64,000 nucleotides of DNA from Drosophila pseudoobscura (lineage: Eukaryota > Arthropoda > Insecta > Diptera > Drosophilidae): positions 10,664,001-10,728,000 of the forward strand of contig NC_046683.1 in NCBI RefSeq assembly GCF_009870125.1, in the 5' to 3' direction. Positions 36,941 through 51,300 of this stretch are shown here, piece by piece. Each line of letters opens with the position of its first letter. The stretch's first letter is position 1. Under the pieces are notes generated by a model. The model saw nothing but the letters and a program-made list of their open reading frames with translations. It ran no database searches and had not been told where the DNA came from. The translations under genes were made by a program, and so were the position numbers.

Positions 36941-39900
36941 GAAGAGACAGAGAGTCTCTTACTTCTCTGTAGATCACTCTACCTTGGTCTCTCCATTTCC
37001 CAGTGGCTCTCACTAGCGTTTCTGTTCTATAGTTCTTTCTAGAAAACTATTCTATCCGTTGGCTTACTTCTCTCTCTCTCTCTCTTTCCCTGGGGCTCAG
37101 TGTCTATATCGTCTGACCCTTCGTATCGCTCTTCAGTCACTACTCCATCAATCGCTCCTTGGTCTCAGTATTGCTCCATCTGTCGGTCTATCATTCCGTC
37201 ATTCCCTCAGTCTTTCAGCCTATCCGTCTCTCAGTCTTTCAGTCTATCCGTCTATCCGTCTATCCGTCTCTCAGTCTATCCGTCTCTCCCTCGCTCAGTC
37301 TTCCAGCCTATCCGTCTCCCTGTCGTTGAGTTTTTCTGTCTCTTCTGTCGCTTAGTATATCATTCCCTTAGTCGCTTCGTAATTCAGTCATTCAGTCCCT
37401 CTGTCCCTCTGGCACTCACTCACTCACTCACTCGGTCGTCCGTCACTCAGTGGGACACCACGACCAACACCAGAGACCGAGAGACCAGATACCGAGAGAC
37501 CCCAAAAACCGGAAGTCATTCAAAATGTGGCTTTTGGTCGAAACATGTTTCGACTTCTCTACTCTTTATTTTTGTTGTTGTTGTTTTTGTTGTGCCCATT
37601 TTTATTTGTGTTTTTGTTTTTGTTTTGCCTTTGCTTTATTTGTATTTGTATTTGGATTCCTCATTGATAGAAAGTCCATTGCGGATAACTCGCTTCAAGT
37701 GTGAATTCCATTGGTTTATCCACTCAAAAAAACTTCAAAATTGGACGATCAAATATTAAACGGGGAGGAGATGCGCAATCAGAGAGAAATCTTTGCTTCA
37801 AGGGAGACAGAGTGAAGAGAGAGAGAGAGATTGGGGTGGAAGTAAAATCCCAAAATTCCACAAGAAATCTTCTGGTTGTGGAAGCATTTCCCTTTTTTCT
37901 TGTGCTCCCCATCAAAAAAATAATGATCTAAGATCTTCCAAGATACGTTTGAGCTTTGTGTCCTTTCGCTTAAGGGAAATTTGGTACAGTGCCGTCGCTT
38001 AAGTACTTCGAGAGAGAGATACGCCTAAGATATGAAACCTATATCTAGTGTATCTAGTATCTGCTAGATTCCTGGATCTCCTCCTAGCTATAGGCACTCC
38101 AGATACCTCATCTGTTTACTCCTCGGGCCTGGCTGCCCCTAATCTACTCCTCATCCACATATGTAGACGCATGTCTGTGTCTTCTGGCGGGACTTTGACA
38201 CTTGCAATTCAAACAAACAAACAATCAACAGCTAAACCAACAACACAAGAACAGAACCTCCAAAACAAAAACAAAAACCACAAAAATAGATTTCCAAAGG
38301 CTACAAATTCTCTGTTTTTTAGACCTAAAAAACACAATCCCATGTGGATTCTTTTCTTATTGCGGCTTTTCGTTAATCTTTCTAAAGAAAAAGTTTATAA
38401 TTTTTGCTGTGCGAGAGAGAGGATAGTTGAACTTATTTAGTCAGCTGTTCCCAGCCCAAAGATAACGGAGTAGAACAGATTCGTGGCTCGTCGGCACAGA
38501 AATCCCTTCGAATTGTTAGGGTCCTTTCGCTTGGGGGAAGGAAGGTCGCTGAAGGAAAGGTCAGTCGAAAGGCAACAAGGACCATTCAATGCAAGTTTTT
38601 CTATCTAAAGATATGTGATTCTTGTAGCTTGTATCTTTGGAGCATGTATAGATGAAAGATTATTGATCAGATGCTGCCGCTGAAAGACTGCTTCTAAGAC
38701 TTCGTTTATGGAATGTAATGTTCATCATTTCATTCGGAACAATCTTTTATCCATGAGAAGGTTAAGATCCATCCAAGATCCCAAATCGAACCAGAACCAT
38801 TTCCAAGATATGGAAAGCTGTTCTATACAATAATATACGATTCCGCGGGGGAACAGAATCCGGTTCGCCGAGTGGTTTTCTTCCCACCAAACTCCGAATT
38901 CCCGAACTCGAATCTGCCACGATTTCGAATGTCTGAGTGAATCGAACGGAGGGCAACAGATCTGTCTCATTATGTGCCTGTGGGGTGTGCGGATTGTGGA
39001 TTGCGGACTGTGTGGCAGAGACATTTCCAATTGGGTTTCATATGCAAATTTGCATATCAGATTTCATCTGTCGTTCCCCTCGATTTATCCGTGCCTCCGT
39101 ACATTGTGTCTGTGTGTGTGTCTCTGGGTGTCTCTGGGCTTCTCTGGGTGTCTCTGGGTTATGCAAAAATGCTAATTGAAATGTGTTAATTTGATTGGCA
39201 GAGGTCTCCTTCGTCAGCGACAGCTAGCGACGCGATTTCTGAGCAAAGCGCGCGTTTTCTGGACGTCGCTCTTTTTTCGAGTTTCGAAAAGTTAAACGTA
39301 AAAACTAGGCAGCAAAGCTAATGAATAAATATCAAGTCGTAAAACAAACAAAAAGCAACAGCAACAACAAAAGAATATGGCAAAACGAGATAATAAAAAA
39401 CGCGCGCGCACACACACACACACACACAGACACCCAAAGTGGCGATAAAAAACGCGCGCACACGCATACATTTACCTGATATTTGCCAAAAACTAGCGCA
39501 AATGGAAAACCAACTTTAACTAAAATCAAAAAATACAAAAAAACAACCCAAAAACTAAAAAAAAATAAATAAATAAAAAAAGAGAAGCTGGAAAAAACGC
39601 GCAAAAATCGCGAACTGGTGATATTTTGAAGCGATTTTTGACGCCGAGGAACAGCCAAAGAGAGCAGGGGCTGAGAAGAGATTTGTGGGAGAGAGAAATA
39701 AACAGTGGGCAAGAGAGGGTCAGAGAGAGAGAGTGTGAGAGGGAGAGAAAGAGTGTGTGAGAGAGAGAGAGAAGTGTGAGTATTTTGTCCATCTCATTTT
39801 TCTTCTTCGTCTTCTCTGAATCTCTCAATGTTTTCAACTACTATTCGTTGTTTCTGTTTTCTATACGTGTGTTGCTCGTTGTTGTTGTTGTTGTAATTAT

Positions 39901-42900
39901 CTGAATGTATTCATTCGCAAGTCATTCACTTTACTCATAAATGCACTTGTAAACCATTCATTCTATACCATTCCATACCGCATTCCGAAAAGTGCATTCA
40001 TTCTTGATTTGCAATGAATCTCTTGTTCGACTCATTGATTCAATTAACGAGACGAGTGCATTCACTGTACATATCATCCCTCTCTGTGGGTTCTGTGTGC
40101 CTACTCGCATTTATTCACAAATTTCATTCATTCTCGTAAATAAAACTCCTGTTCTTTGGTGATATTTTCTGTAGAGCATTCGAAAGAGCTTCGACTTTAT
40201 TCACGTGTGTGTATTCATAGTTATTCATGGGCATGTTCATGCATTCATTCACATATGAGTGTTTACAATTAATGATTCAAACCAAGCATTTCACATATCT
40301 TTTGGATGGATTCACATTCGTATCCACACCTTCTAGGTCTACAATCCACAAACGAGCGTACTCGTGAGTGTATTCAAACCAAAATACACCATATTCATGG
40401 TCACCCTCTGCATTAAGGGGAGCCCCCGAAACCTGAGACGAACCCAGGAAGTGCGCAATGTGTCCGAGATCCCCCGACGCGACGCGACACGAGACGACAC
40501 TCCACCCCACTCCACTCCACTCACAGATCCGCTGTGTACTCTAGAGTGAATAATGAACAAGGACACGCCCACTTGCTCCTGCATCGGGCCGGGATGAGGC
40601 AGCCGGCTGTTGTTGTTCCACTTTGCTGGTTCGTTCTCTCCTCTCGGCAGAGATCGGTGTTTGAATCCCAGAAAACGGAATTGTGTTGCACATGTCGATG
40701 CGGAACAGCTGACTCCTGGTGTGCCCCCCAGCTCCTGCCACATCTCTCGCTCGCTCACACTCTGGGGATCTTTTGTGGCTTTTGTGGCAGGTGCCAAAAC
40801 AAAACCGCAAAATATTGTTTTCTACGTTCCTCCGGTGGTTGTCTTTTGCTCTTACCTGTTGTTGCCTCTGTTTTTTTTTGTTTTTTTTTGTTACCTGTTG
40901 TTGGCCATGGCTCTGGCTCTGGGTCTGTCTCTGACTCTTGGCCTGTCCGTCAGAGCGTTGCGGGCAGGAGCGAGCGGACGGACGGGCTATTTAATTGAAT
41001 TTTATTTCAGTTTTCTTGAGCGGCATTAGGGGTAACGCCCCTGTCTCTGTCTCTGCCCCATGACAGCCTGCTGTTTCCTTATCTTTTGCCGGCAATTTCA
41101 ATATCATTTATGCGGCTGCTCTGCCTGCCACTTGCCACTCTTCATTCTTTTCTTTTCTTTTCTTTTTTTTTTTTGTTCAGCTGTTAGTTCCAAAAGTAAA
41201 TTATGTATTTTGCATAATTACAATATTTGACTTTTACTCTTGGCTGCACGCCACTCAGTTCCGTCCTCCAGGAAAAACCACACAAAAGATGGACGGATAA
41301 AGAGGCACCTTAGAGAAGATACCTGTGGATATATATACCCGTATGTACTACGGATTGGATTGTTTTCGAAGGACTCGTATTATATTTTTACCAAGTGTCG
41401 TATTATTATAATTTGTACGATCTAAAAATTGGAATTTTCAAATATTTGTCAAGTTTTTGTACTTTAAAAACAGCTCTTATCAATGTATCGATCGATTTTG
41501 TTATCGTTAAAATATCAGCATCTCTTTGGGGCGAATTTTTCGCATCGAATGAGTCTGTTCGCTTGTGGGAAATTTAAACAGCGCATCAGTATGGCTTATA
41601 GGCTTCTCTGTTCATCGGTTTCCTTTGGCTTATGGGAAATTTGTTTCATTTACCCAAAGTCCCACAAAAGTGCCACAAAAGGGAGGCTAAGACTTAAGCT
41701 TAGGCATTAATTATAGTATTTGATGGCTTCGAAGATGATTCTTTCTCTTTGCCATAGCCTTAGCCTCGATTTGGTCTTGTCTTTCGATCCCTGTTCTCTC
41801 GGGATCTTGGGATCTTGGGGCTCACAGTTCGTACAGCTAGTTAGAGGATGTAATCCGAACCATTTGGCATATAAATCTGTTTAGATTGGTCCTGTCTCCG
41901 CTGTCTCCCGCTGTTCACCTTTCACCTGCAATACATGTAGAAATATCTGTTTTAAGTGGAAGATAAATGCATGATATAAGTACGAGTATATGGATGCTAT
42001 ACTATCTCTTTGTTCGATGGATTCATAAATTCCTTGGCTTGTCTGTCGATTGGAGAAAGGTGAAAGTTGCTTCGTTTTATGTTGGTTTGTTTTTTGTTTT
42101 TGTTTTTGTTTTCTTTCGGTTTTATCGAGGAAAGCGCGAATCGGTATCTGGGGCTATTCAGGATTCCGGGTGTTTTTCTTAGGTTCTTCTTATTTGGTTG
42201 CATGCCCCCCGATCGTTGCAGCAGTAGCAGGTGCTGTGGTGGGCGTTTTGTCTTGGGGGCGTGGCACATGTTGCGTGCACTTAATGATGCGTAATTATTC
42301 ACTTAGTTGGTTATGCCACAAAAATGATGACGACGATGACGATGACGTTGTGGGCCTGGCACCGGTCCCTTAATTGCAAGCGTTTCCCCGCTAATTGCCC
42401 GAACCACGATCCCAAAAGATGCCGTGACGGGGGGATACCAAGGGATACCAAGGGAGGCACTCTCTAGGAACGGCAAGGGGGCGGAGGGAAAGAGAGAGGG
42501 AGAGGAGGAGAGAGAGTGCTGTAAAAGGTGTCTCACATTCATGTGTGTGCCTTGTGGTGCCGCCCCAAAGTGTTTTGCTTTTATCACATTTTTGTGTAAT
42601 TCTCACGTGATTCATAAGCGGCCGATTAGCGTTAACTAAGTGGTAAGAGCCAAGAAGGTAATAATGCTGTGGAAAAGACATGGATAGACAGAGAGAAACC
42701 CAATGAGGGAGAGAGAGAGAGACACAGAGAGGAAGCAGGAAATGAAAAGGCAGAAAATGCCGAAAATCAACAAAGAAAAGTCGAAAATTGAGTAGAAACT
42801 AAATTCGAAAAAGAGTTCGATACATGATCGATAAAGTATCGATAAAGTACTTATAGGATGTATATAGATATAATCCGATAGCTACATGTGGAATTATAGA

Positions 42901-45900
42901 GAAGAATCTCTTAAAATGAGACATCATATTGCATACCGTGGAAGTCTGTTGACTTCCAGTCTCGACATTCTAATCGATAAACAATCACCGAACGGACGAA
43001 TGAACGATGGACCCAAATGGAAGATCAAGATCCGCTAAATGAGACCGAAATGAGACTGTTTTCTAGTACTCGAAAGCTTCTACACTTATTCCATTCCCTT
43101 CCCTTTGATATACGTTCAAATTGATGGCCTGACTTTGGAATAATAGTAATGCAAATATAAATATATAGGCGACAGCTAGCCAACCGACCGAGGAGCACTG
43201 CTGCATAACGCTCCGACACCAAGCTCTCTCTATTCTTCATAAAAAAAACTTCATTGGATGTCATCGCTTCTGGGCGGACATCTTTTCGCGGGTTGGTTGG
43301 AATTCCCGACAGGAAAGAGACAGACTGTTTTCAGCGTGTTTACGGCTTCCTCCGACCCGACCCTACTCTACTCACTCCTCCTTTATGCCTTTGACTCTGT
43401 ACCTGATGCCGTTTTGCACTGGCTTTTTGTTGAGTGACAAACGCAGAATGACAGACAGGCAGACACAAGGGAGGGCATGCTCTCCCACTCGAAGCATTCA
43501 ACTACTCTCTCTGCCTCTCCCTCTCTCTTTCTCTTTCTCTGTTTACGTGTCTGTGTGTGTAGGTCAAGTGCAATCATTGACGAATTGTCGCCGGCTCGAA
43601 TCGTGTTGTTCTCGTTTGTGTTTATTTTACACAATTTCGTATTGCATTTGACAGGCGATTGACATAAAAAAGTACAAACGTATCCACACAAAGGTACATC
43701 ATATGTACATGTGCAACACGAACAACACGAAGAGCTGCACGTGCCGTGGCACTCGCTAGCATTCACACGGACACCCACAAGTCTCTCGCTCGTTTGCTCT
43801 CCAGCATTCTCTCATCTGGAAAATGGACTTCATTTACCAAAGGTTTCCGGCGTACCTGTTCTTTTTTTGAGATTACGAAGGTCTCCGACCTGTCGCCTAT
43901 GACCGGAATTCCGAATATACGTATTTCTAAAACAATTTATCTGTTGCCTTGTGGGTCTTGTCGTTGGAGCGTTCTCTAGGAATGCATCCTAGGAAGCAAC
44001 TTTGTCTGAATACACTATCTCTTTCTCGCTCGCTCTCCCAGAGCATCTTCGAAATTGCTCGACTGTTCTTCTATAAAGAAGACTGGGCACCCGTTTCCAT
44101 TCTCCTTAAGATTGAATAGCCTTCCGTTCCCTCTCCCAGAGAAGTAAACTCCCAATCCATTCTATTCCATTCCGTTCCCTTCTTTCCACCTGGAAGAAGA
44201 ACAAACGCCATTTATCCGCTTATCATAATCATTAACCAAATCATTATCGTCTTCCATGGCCTCCTTCCATGGCCTCCTCCACCAATCATGCTTGTGTGAC
44301 GTCACTGCCAGAAAGTGCTACGTGCCGATGCCGATGCCTCTGTCGCTGTCGCCGTCGCTGTCGCTGGCGAAGTTGCCGTTGCCGTTGGCTTCTCAGTCAC
44401 CATTGGCGTCGATTTTCACACGCTGAAACTTCGTTGGTATTGTTTTTGTTGGTGGCTTCGTTTCGTTTGTTGTCGTTTGGCTTTTCGGCTTCTCGATTCT
44501 TCCGAACGGTACGCACGCATTCGGTCCGAGAGCAGGCGACGACAGGCAGACAATTAGGGAATGAGAGAGTGAGTGGGCGTGGGAGGGGGAAGAGTGTGGA
44601 TGGGAAGTGGGAGAGGTTTATGGTTTGCGTGGGAGTGTGATGGAGAATGCGGTAGTGCAAGGTATCTCTAACCGAAGGTACCGCCTGTATTGTATGTCTC
44701 TCTCTCGGCCTCTCCTTAATCTACCCAAAAGTGCAAGGGTGCCTTACCTTCTAGTGAATTTACCTTGGCCTGTGAGCTTTCTGTCGTGGGGTGGGACTGT
44801 GAGTGAGAGTATGGAAAGGACTTTAAGTGGGACTGCGGTGAGAGAGAGAGAGAGAGAGGGAGTGTGTGTGGCCATGACTTAAACAGCTGTTCGTTGCGGT
44901 TGCTGCTACCCCCCCAGCCCACACCCCCCCCTGACTAGGTGTCGCCCCCAGGCGTCGATTTGTGCTACTGGCTGCTACCTCTGTGATATGTCAATTCTCA
45001 GACACTACGCCCCCTGCGACCCCCCGTTGACACGACACTTCTATTCTTCTTGCACCTGCATACGATTGTGCACCCGCTGCCCACGCCCCCACCCCCTTTG
45101 ATTTGCAAATAATGGAGAAAATAAAACGAGAACAACAGAAAATAATGAATTTGTGCAAGTTTTAGAAATTTTAAATAAACTAAAATATTAAGTGAAATAA
45201 AACAAAATATTAAGGAATTTGTGCGGAAATCGAAAAACCCAATCCAAGCGGGAAAAGAATAAAATTGCTGAAAAAACAACCAAGTTTCAAAATTCGCGCG
45301 GAAAAATCCAACGAAAACGGCTCCAAAAATCGTCCCTAAAAGTCTACACAAATCGCGCGTTTTATAGAAAAAATGGTGTTCCGAGAAACGCATCAAATCG
45401 TGCACTAACGGGAGTGTGTGTGTGTGTTGAAGTGTATCTGTGTGTGTGTGCTAAATGGATTTCTTGTGTCTTTCAGCTATTGAAATGCGGAAACTTTTGT
45501 AAAAAACTTTTGAAAAATCTACAAAAATCAACAAAAAAAAATAGTTAAAAAAAAACCCAGGAAAAAGGAAAAGCAAATGGAAAACGAATGAAAAGGGGAA
45601 AAGAGAGAGAAAGAACATTAAATTAAAAAAAGAAAGAAAGAAAAAAAAACATAAACTGTTGCCTTAACAATGAAACTTCCTTGTTGACATATATGCATAC
45701 ATATACAAGATACAAATACATATATACATATACTATATACAAAGTACATATACATACAGACAGTATACCCTATATACAAGAATATTATTATATACAAAGG
45801 CCTATATACAAGAAGCAAAAGCAAATAATTATACAACAAGCAAGAAACAAAGAAGGAATCAAACATTAAGCAATAGAAGTAGTTTTAAAAAGAACCATAA

Positions 45901-48307
45901 CAAATATATATACATCTATATATGTATATATATATTTTGTATACGAAACCAAAAAATACAATTAAACAAAAGAAAAACGGAAGCGAAAGAAAGGAAGGAA
46001 GGAAGGAAGGCAGGAAGGAACAAGCTGGAAAAGAGTCTTAAGAGGTCGGTCCAAAAATGCGCCTAAAAGAGACAACAAAAAAGCCAGCAACAGTCGCAAC
46101 TGCAACAACAGCAGCAGCACCGCTGCCACTGGGACTGTCCCTCTCTGGAGATTTCCTCAAAACGCTTCACATTGCAACGCCGCAGCAGCAACACTACCAG
46201 CATCAGCAGCACTTGCAACATTCACAGAGGCCGCATTATCTGCAGCTGCAACTGCAACAGCAGCACCAGCAGCAACAGCACCAGCGCTGCTCCAGCGTGG
46301 GCAGCACCAGCAGCAGCGGCACCTGTGAAACAGAACGCTCCAACCTTTCGTCGGCCTCCTCTTCCTCCTCGCTGTCGCCGGCAGCTTCTGTCTTTGCCAT
46401 GATGCAGGGTCCGGCCGAAGGAGCTGCAGCCGGAACTGGAACGGGAACGGGGGGAATGGGAGCGGGAGGAACTGGAACTGGACCTGGACTTGGACCTGGA
46501 CCTGGACAGGGGCCACAGGAAGATGCAACAGCGGCCGCTGTTTTGGCCGCCAACATAGCCGAATCGTTCACATTTCTGCAACAGCATGCGGCGCATCATT
46601 TTCGCGACATTTTGTATGCGGCCCACATGCTGGGAAGAGGTAAAACATTCAGCGGGGAGCTGCTTTGGACTGGTGGCGAAAAGGGGGGGGGGGGGGCGAG
46701 GAAGAGGGGTGCCTGAAACCCCTCCCCCAAGGGGCAGACCAGGGAGGGATACTGGGGGATTGTTGCACGACCAGCTGCTGGCTGGATGGAGCCGCTTAAC
46801 TGGTTTTTTTTTTTTTTTTTTTTGGTTTTGGTTTGGGTCTTTTTTTGTTTTGTTTTGTTTGTTTTTTTTTATTTTTTTATTTTCGGCCTGGCCAACTTTC
46901 ACTTTATGCATTGTTGCCGCATTTCACAATTGCAATTGCACCTCTGCTTCGACTTGCACCACAGATCCACCACAATCGGCCACAGATGATGCTCTAACCA
47001 GATTCCTTTCCGTTCCTCTGCTTCTTTCAGGCTACTATCAGCCGGCTGGACCGCTGATCTCGCCCCATGTGATTGCCGGCGGACCACCGCCACCACCGTC
47101 GCAGCAACAACAACAGCAGCAGCAGCATCTGCTTCAGCAACAGTCGCTTAAGAAGCTGCAGGAAGAGGAGTCGGGCTCCGGCTCACCTACGCAGCTGCAG
47201 CAATTGCAGTTGCAGCAGCAACAGGCAGCCGAGGCAGCTGAGCAAGCAGCAGCGGCAGCAGCAGCAGCGGCGGCAGCAGCAGCAGCAGCGGCATCCCAGT
47301 CGCAGCATCAGCCGCCACACCAGCCACAGCCGCAACATCTCCTGCAACACCAGCATCAGCAGCAGCAGCAGCAACCACCGCAACCTCAGCCGTATCCGGC
47401 CAGTGCCGTGGCAGCCGCTGCCGCAGCGGCTGCCGGCCATCCGGGCGTGCCGTATTCCCGCTCAATGCACGCGGCCCAGATGCACTATACGACGGCCTAT
47501 CCGCCAAACTACTATTCGCCGTATCCGGGCGAGGTCATGTGCTACTCGCCGCCCGCCTATCAGCCCTACTTTACCAGCAAGGTCTACCAAACGGGTCCGC
47601 CGCCGCCGGGCCACCATCCCGGGGTTCATCAGCCGCCACCGCCGCCAGGCGCCTATCGACGCTATCCGTACTACCAGCACGCAGGGCCACCGCATCCGCC
47701 AACGCACCCGGAGCTGTACGAGCAGCAGCAGCCGCCGCCACCGCCTCAAGCAGCCTCCCAAGCGACCAGTCCGCAGCAGCAACAGCAACAGCAGCAGCAG
47801 GGCACATCTGTTGGAGGAGTAGGAGTGGGTCCGGCAGGGAGTCAATTGGTGCCCGCGCATCACCACCACCAGCAGCAGCAGCAGCATCAGCAGCAGCAAC
47901 ATCAGCAGCAGCAACAACAGCTGCAACAGCAACAGTTGCAGCAGCAACAGTTGCAACAGCCGCAGGCTCACCAGCCGCCACACCTGGAGCACTATCCGGG
48001 GCCCCCGAGCTATTACGCCGGCTACAGTCCGGGAGGAGCAGGGAGTGCCGCCGGACAGTGCTATACACGCGGCCTCCAGGGACCGTATATGGGTAAGGAA
48101 AAGTATGGTTCATAGGCAGAGTCCCAGTCCCAGGAGAACATCCTTCCGTTGAGGTCCTTTCTAATATGTGTGTCTCTCCTCTCCTTTTGCAGAGTATCCG
48201 CCGCAGTGTCCGTGTCCAATGCAACAATCGTGTCCAAAAAACGTCCATACTGGGCCTCATATTGGTAGCAACATCAGCAGCAACAACATCAGCCAACAGA
48301 ACAACAG

Positions 48308-48339
<32 letters not shown>

Positions 48340-51300
48340 ACAACAGCAGCAGCAGCAACAGCAAGACAGCCAGCAGCAGCAGCTGCAGCACTATGTTGCA
48401 GGGTTCTATGAACAGCAGCAGCAGCAGCAGCCCGAGCCCCGCTGCCACAACAGCAGCAGCGACAGCAACATCGTTGAATACCAGTAGAGGCCCAGTGAAA
48501 AATGCCAACAAAAACAACATGAACAACAGCAGCAACAACAGCAGTAGCAGTAGCAGCAAAAGCTACACCTGCAACAGCAACAGCAACAGTAACACTGAGG
48601 CATTAGCAACAAACACGCGTGCAACAGCAGCAACAAACACGGAGGAGACCAACACAGCGGAGATGCGTGCCACAGCAGCCACCAATACGAAGGAGATGCG
48701 TGCAACAGCAGCAACCAACACGGAGGTGATGCGTGCAACAGCAGAGAGCACACGTGCCACAGCCGCAACAAACACAGAAACGCAGACGGCAACAGCCGTG
48801 GCCGTTGCCACAGCGACGACCAACAATATGGGAACGCAATGCCAGATGCTGGTCAAGACGGAGCTGAAGAGCGACCCCTCGCATCCCCAGGTGGCGCAGA
48901 AGATGCAGTACGAGGCGCATGTGATGCCACCGCCCACGCCGCCCGAAAGCTACTGTGCCAGCGATGACAAGTTGCTGGAGGATCAGGACCAGGAGGCAGA
49001 AATGGAGCTGGTTCTGGGTATGGGAATGGGCATGGGCATGGGAATGGGAATGGACCTGGGGCTGACCCTGGAGAAAGGTCACAGTCACAGGGAACAGCAC
49101 ATTGAGGCGTATGATTTGACCTCAAGCACACCACCGCCGCCATCGCTTCAATCAGCAGGAACAGGAGAAGCAGGACCAGCAGCAGCAGCGGCAGCGGCAG
49201 GAGGTGCAAAAGCAGGAGCAGGAGTAGGCGGAGTTCAGCGAAAGGCGAGGATTGGCAAGAGCATGGCCAGAGAGATGGTGTTTGCGGCCCAGCAGCAGCA
49301 GAAGCAGCAGCAGCAGCAGGAGCAACCGAAGCAGCAGGAGCACCAGCAACAGCAGCAACAGCAGGATCAGGAGGAGAAGAAACAGCAGCTGGATTTAGAG
49401 CAGGAGAAGCATTCAGGAGCGGGGACGGGAGCGGGAGCAGGAGCAGAACCAGAGTTGCCTTTTGTACTTAAAGCTGAAATCAAAGCAGAGACCAAAATCA
49501 AAATAGAGCAGGATGACGGACGTCTGGCTAGCAGCACACCACATATCAGCCAATTGCCGGATCTGAAGCCCACAATCAAAACGGAGCCAGAAGCGGAATC
49601 CGAACCGGAACCCGAACCGGAACCGGAACCTAAAACACAACCAGAATTAGAAGTACCAGAAGAAGCAGAGGTCCCAGCACCCAGCAAGCAGCGCATCAAT
49701 CTGCTTGCCTCGTCCTCATCCGCGGCCTCCGCGTCTGCCTCAGGCAAACCCCCGAAGACGCACCACAGCTACAAGAGCCTGATCAAGCAGGCCGAACCGC
49801 GCAATTATTTGTGTCCGGGCCGAACGTTTGTGCGGCGGCTCGGCCGAGCACCAGCCAAGTATGCCAAGAGGCGTCAATTGCTGCTCGCCCAGCGCCAGCA
49901 GCAGAGGATCCGGGCTCAGAAGCGCGAGAAGCTGAAGCAGCAGCGCCAAGAGCGGCGGCAGCAGATCGACGCAGAAGCAGCTGCAACAGCAGAAACAGCA
50001 GAAGATCCAGCAGGGGAAGCATCAGCAGCAGCAGCTGCAGCTGCAGGCTTCTCCGGCCAGGAGGAACTCAAAAATCTAACCAGTGGCAGTGTCTCTTCGC
50101 CCAAGCGGGCACGTCCACGGAAGCAGGAGATTGCCGCCCTCCATTTGCTGGAGGGCCTGGACACGTCGCATAGTCGGGGGTATTTCAGTGATCCCGAGCT
50201 GAACAGCTGTCGCAGTCAAGTGCAGGTCCAGGGGAAAGTGGGGAGTGGCGGTATCTATGCCGCGCCCTCACCTTTGTTGACCGCCCATGCGGCACCCCAG
50301 CCGGCGGCAGAGAAGCGCTCCAAGTCGGAAACCAAGAAGCCGCTGCCGTCATCCACAGAGCAGCCCCCGACAAAGAAGTCGAGAAAACAGGGCAATAGCA
50401 AGGCAAAAGCGAAGGGCAAAAAGGTGACAGCAGCGGCAGCGGAAGAAGGAGAAGCTGGAGCAAGAGCAGCCTCAGCGGAGGAGAGTGCAACAGCAGCCAC
50501 AACCTCAACAGCGGCCGCGGGAGCATCGTCCACGTCAGCGTCAGCGTCTCCTCCATCGACAGAGACAAACAACAATGAGTACCAGACAGCGGATTTGCAG
50601 GCTCAAAAGCTGGAGCAGCAGCAGCAACATTCCGAGGAGCAACACAAGTTCCTGGTGCCGACAGCAGCAGCAGCAGCAACAGCAGCCACTGTTGCCCGCA
50701 CAGTAATGCCCACAGCTACGCCCGCGTCTACATCTGGATCTACGTCACGCCAAAGCCAACACACGACGCACACGAAGCGCGCGCGATCCCGCTGCAAATT
50801 TGGCAACCGCAAGCGCCAGAAGCATCGCCCGGGGGGAGTTAGCTACGAGCTGGACGAGACACAGCCCCCAGCGACGAAGGCGAATGTGGTGCCCAAGTGG
50901 AACAACGGCTGGATGTGGGCGGGCAAGGCCTTCCAGGGAGCAGTATTTCTTAATGTAAGTTACACACGTTATCACTCAATCCTATTTGAAATCAAATCGC
51001 ATCTAACAAATGTATCCTTCTACCCTGAAGAGCGATGATCCGTTGGTTTTGCGCACCTGCTATCCGGCAATGCGGCATGTGGAGGGAGATATCATAAGGA
51101 CCCGGGACTGTGTCCTGCTCAAGGCTAACGAGGACAATGAGCTGCCGTATGTGGCCAAGGTGGCGCATCTCTGGCAGAATCCTGAAGATGGTAAGAAGCC
51201 CTAGGGAGAGCTCTCACTGCATTTATTTATTCGAAAATTAGAATGTAAATCGTTTGAGTGGAGAATTTCACATTTCCCCTGGGAAGAGGAGAAAAGTGGT

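Noticed and set aside
37100..37759. 219-aa Ser/Tyr-rich plus-strand frame
   Set aside because: Most of it is the GTCTATCC minisatellite; the remainder is AT-rich intron.
46586..47030. Long plus-strand frame joining the end of the alternative first exon to exon 47031 without splicing
   Set aside because: It crosses a 20-T run and a poly-G run between a valid donor and acceptor. The spliced phase-1 join is better supported.
48168..48192. Apparent start of a 956-aa protein at 48168
   Set aside because: The first residues are intron sequence before the TTTTGCAG acceptor at 48192. The frame is an internal exon.
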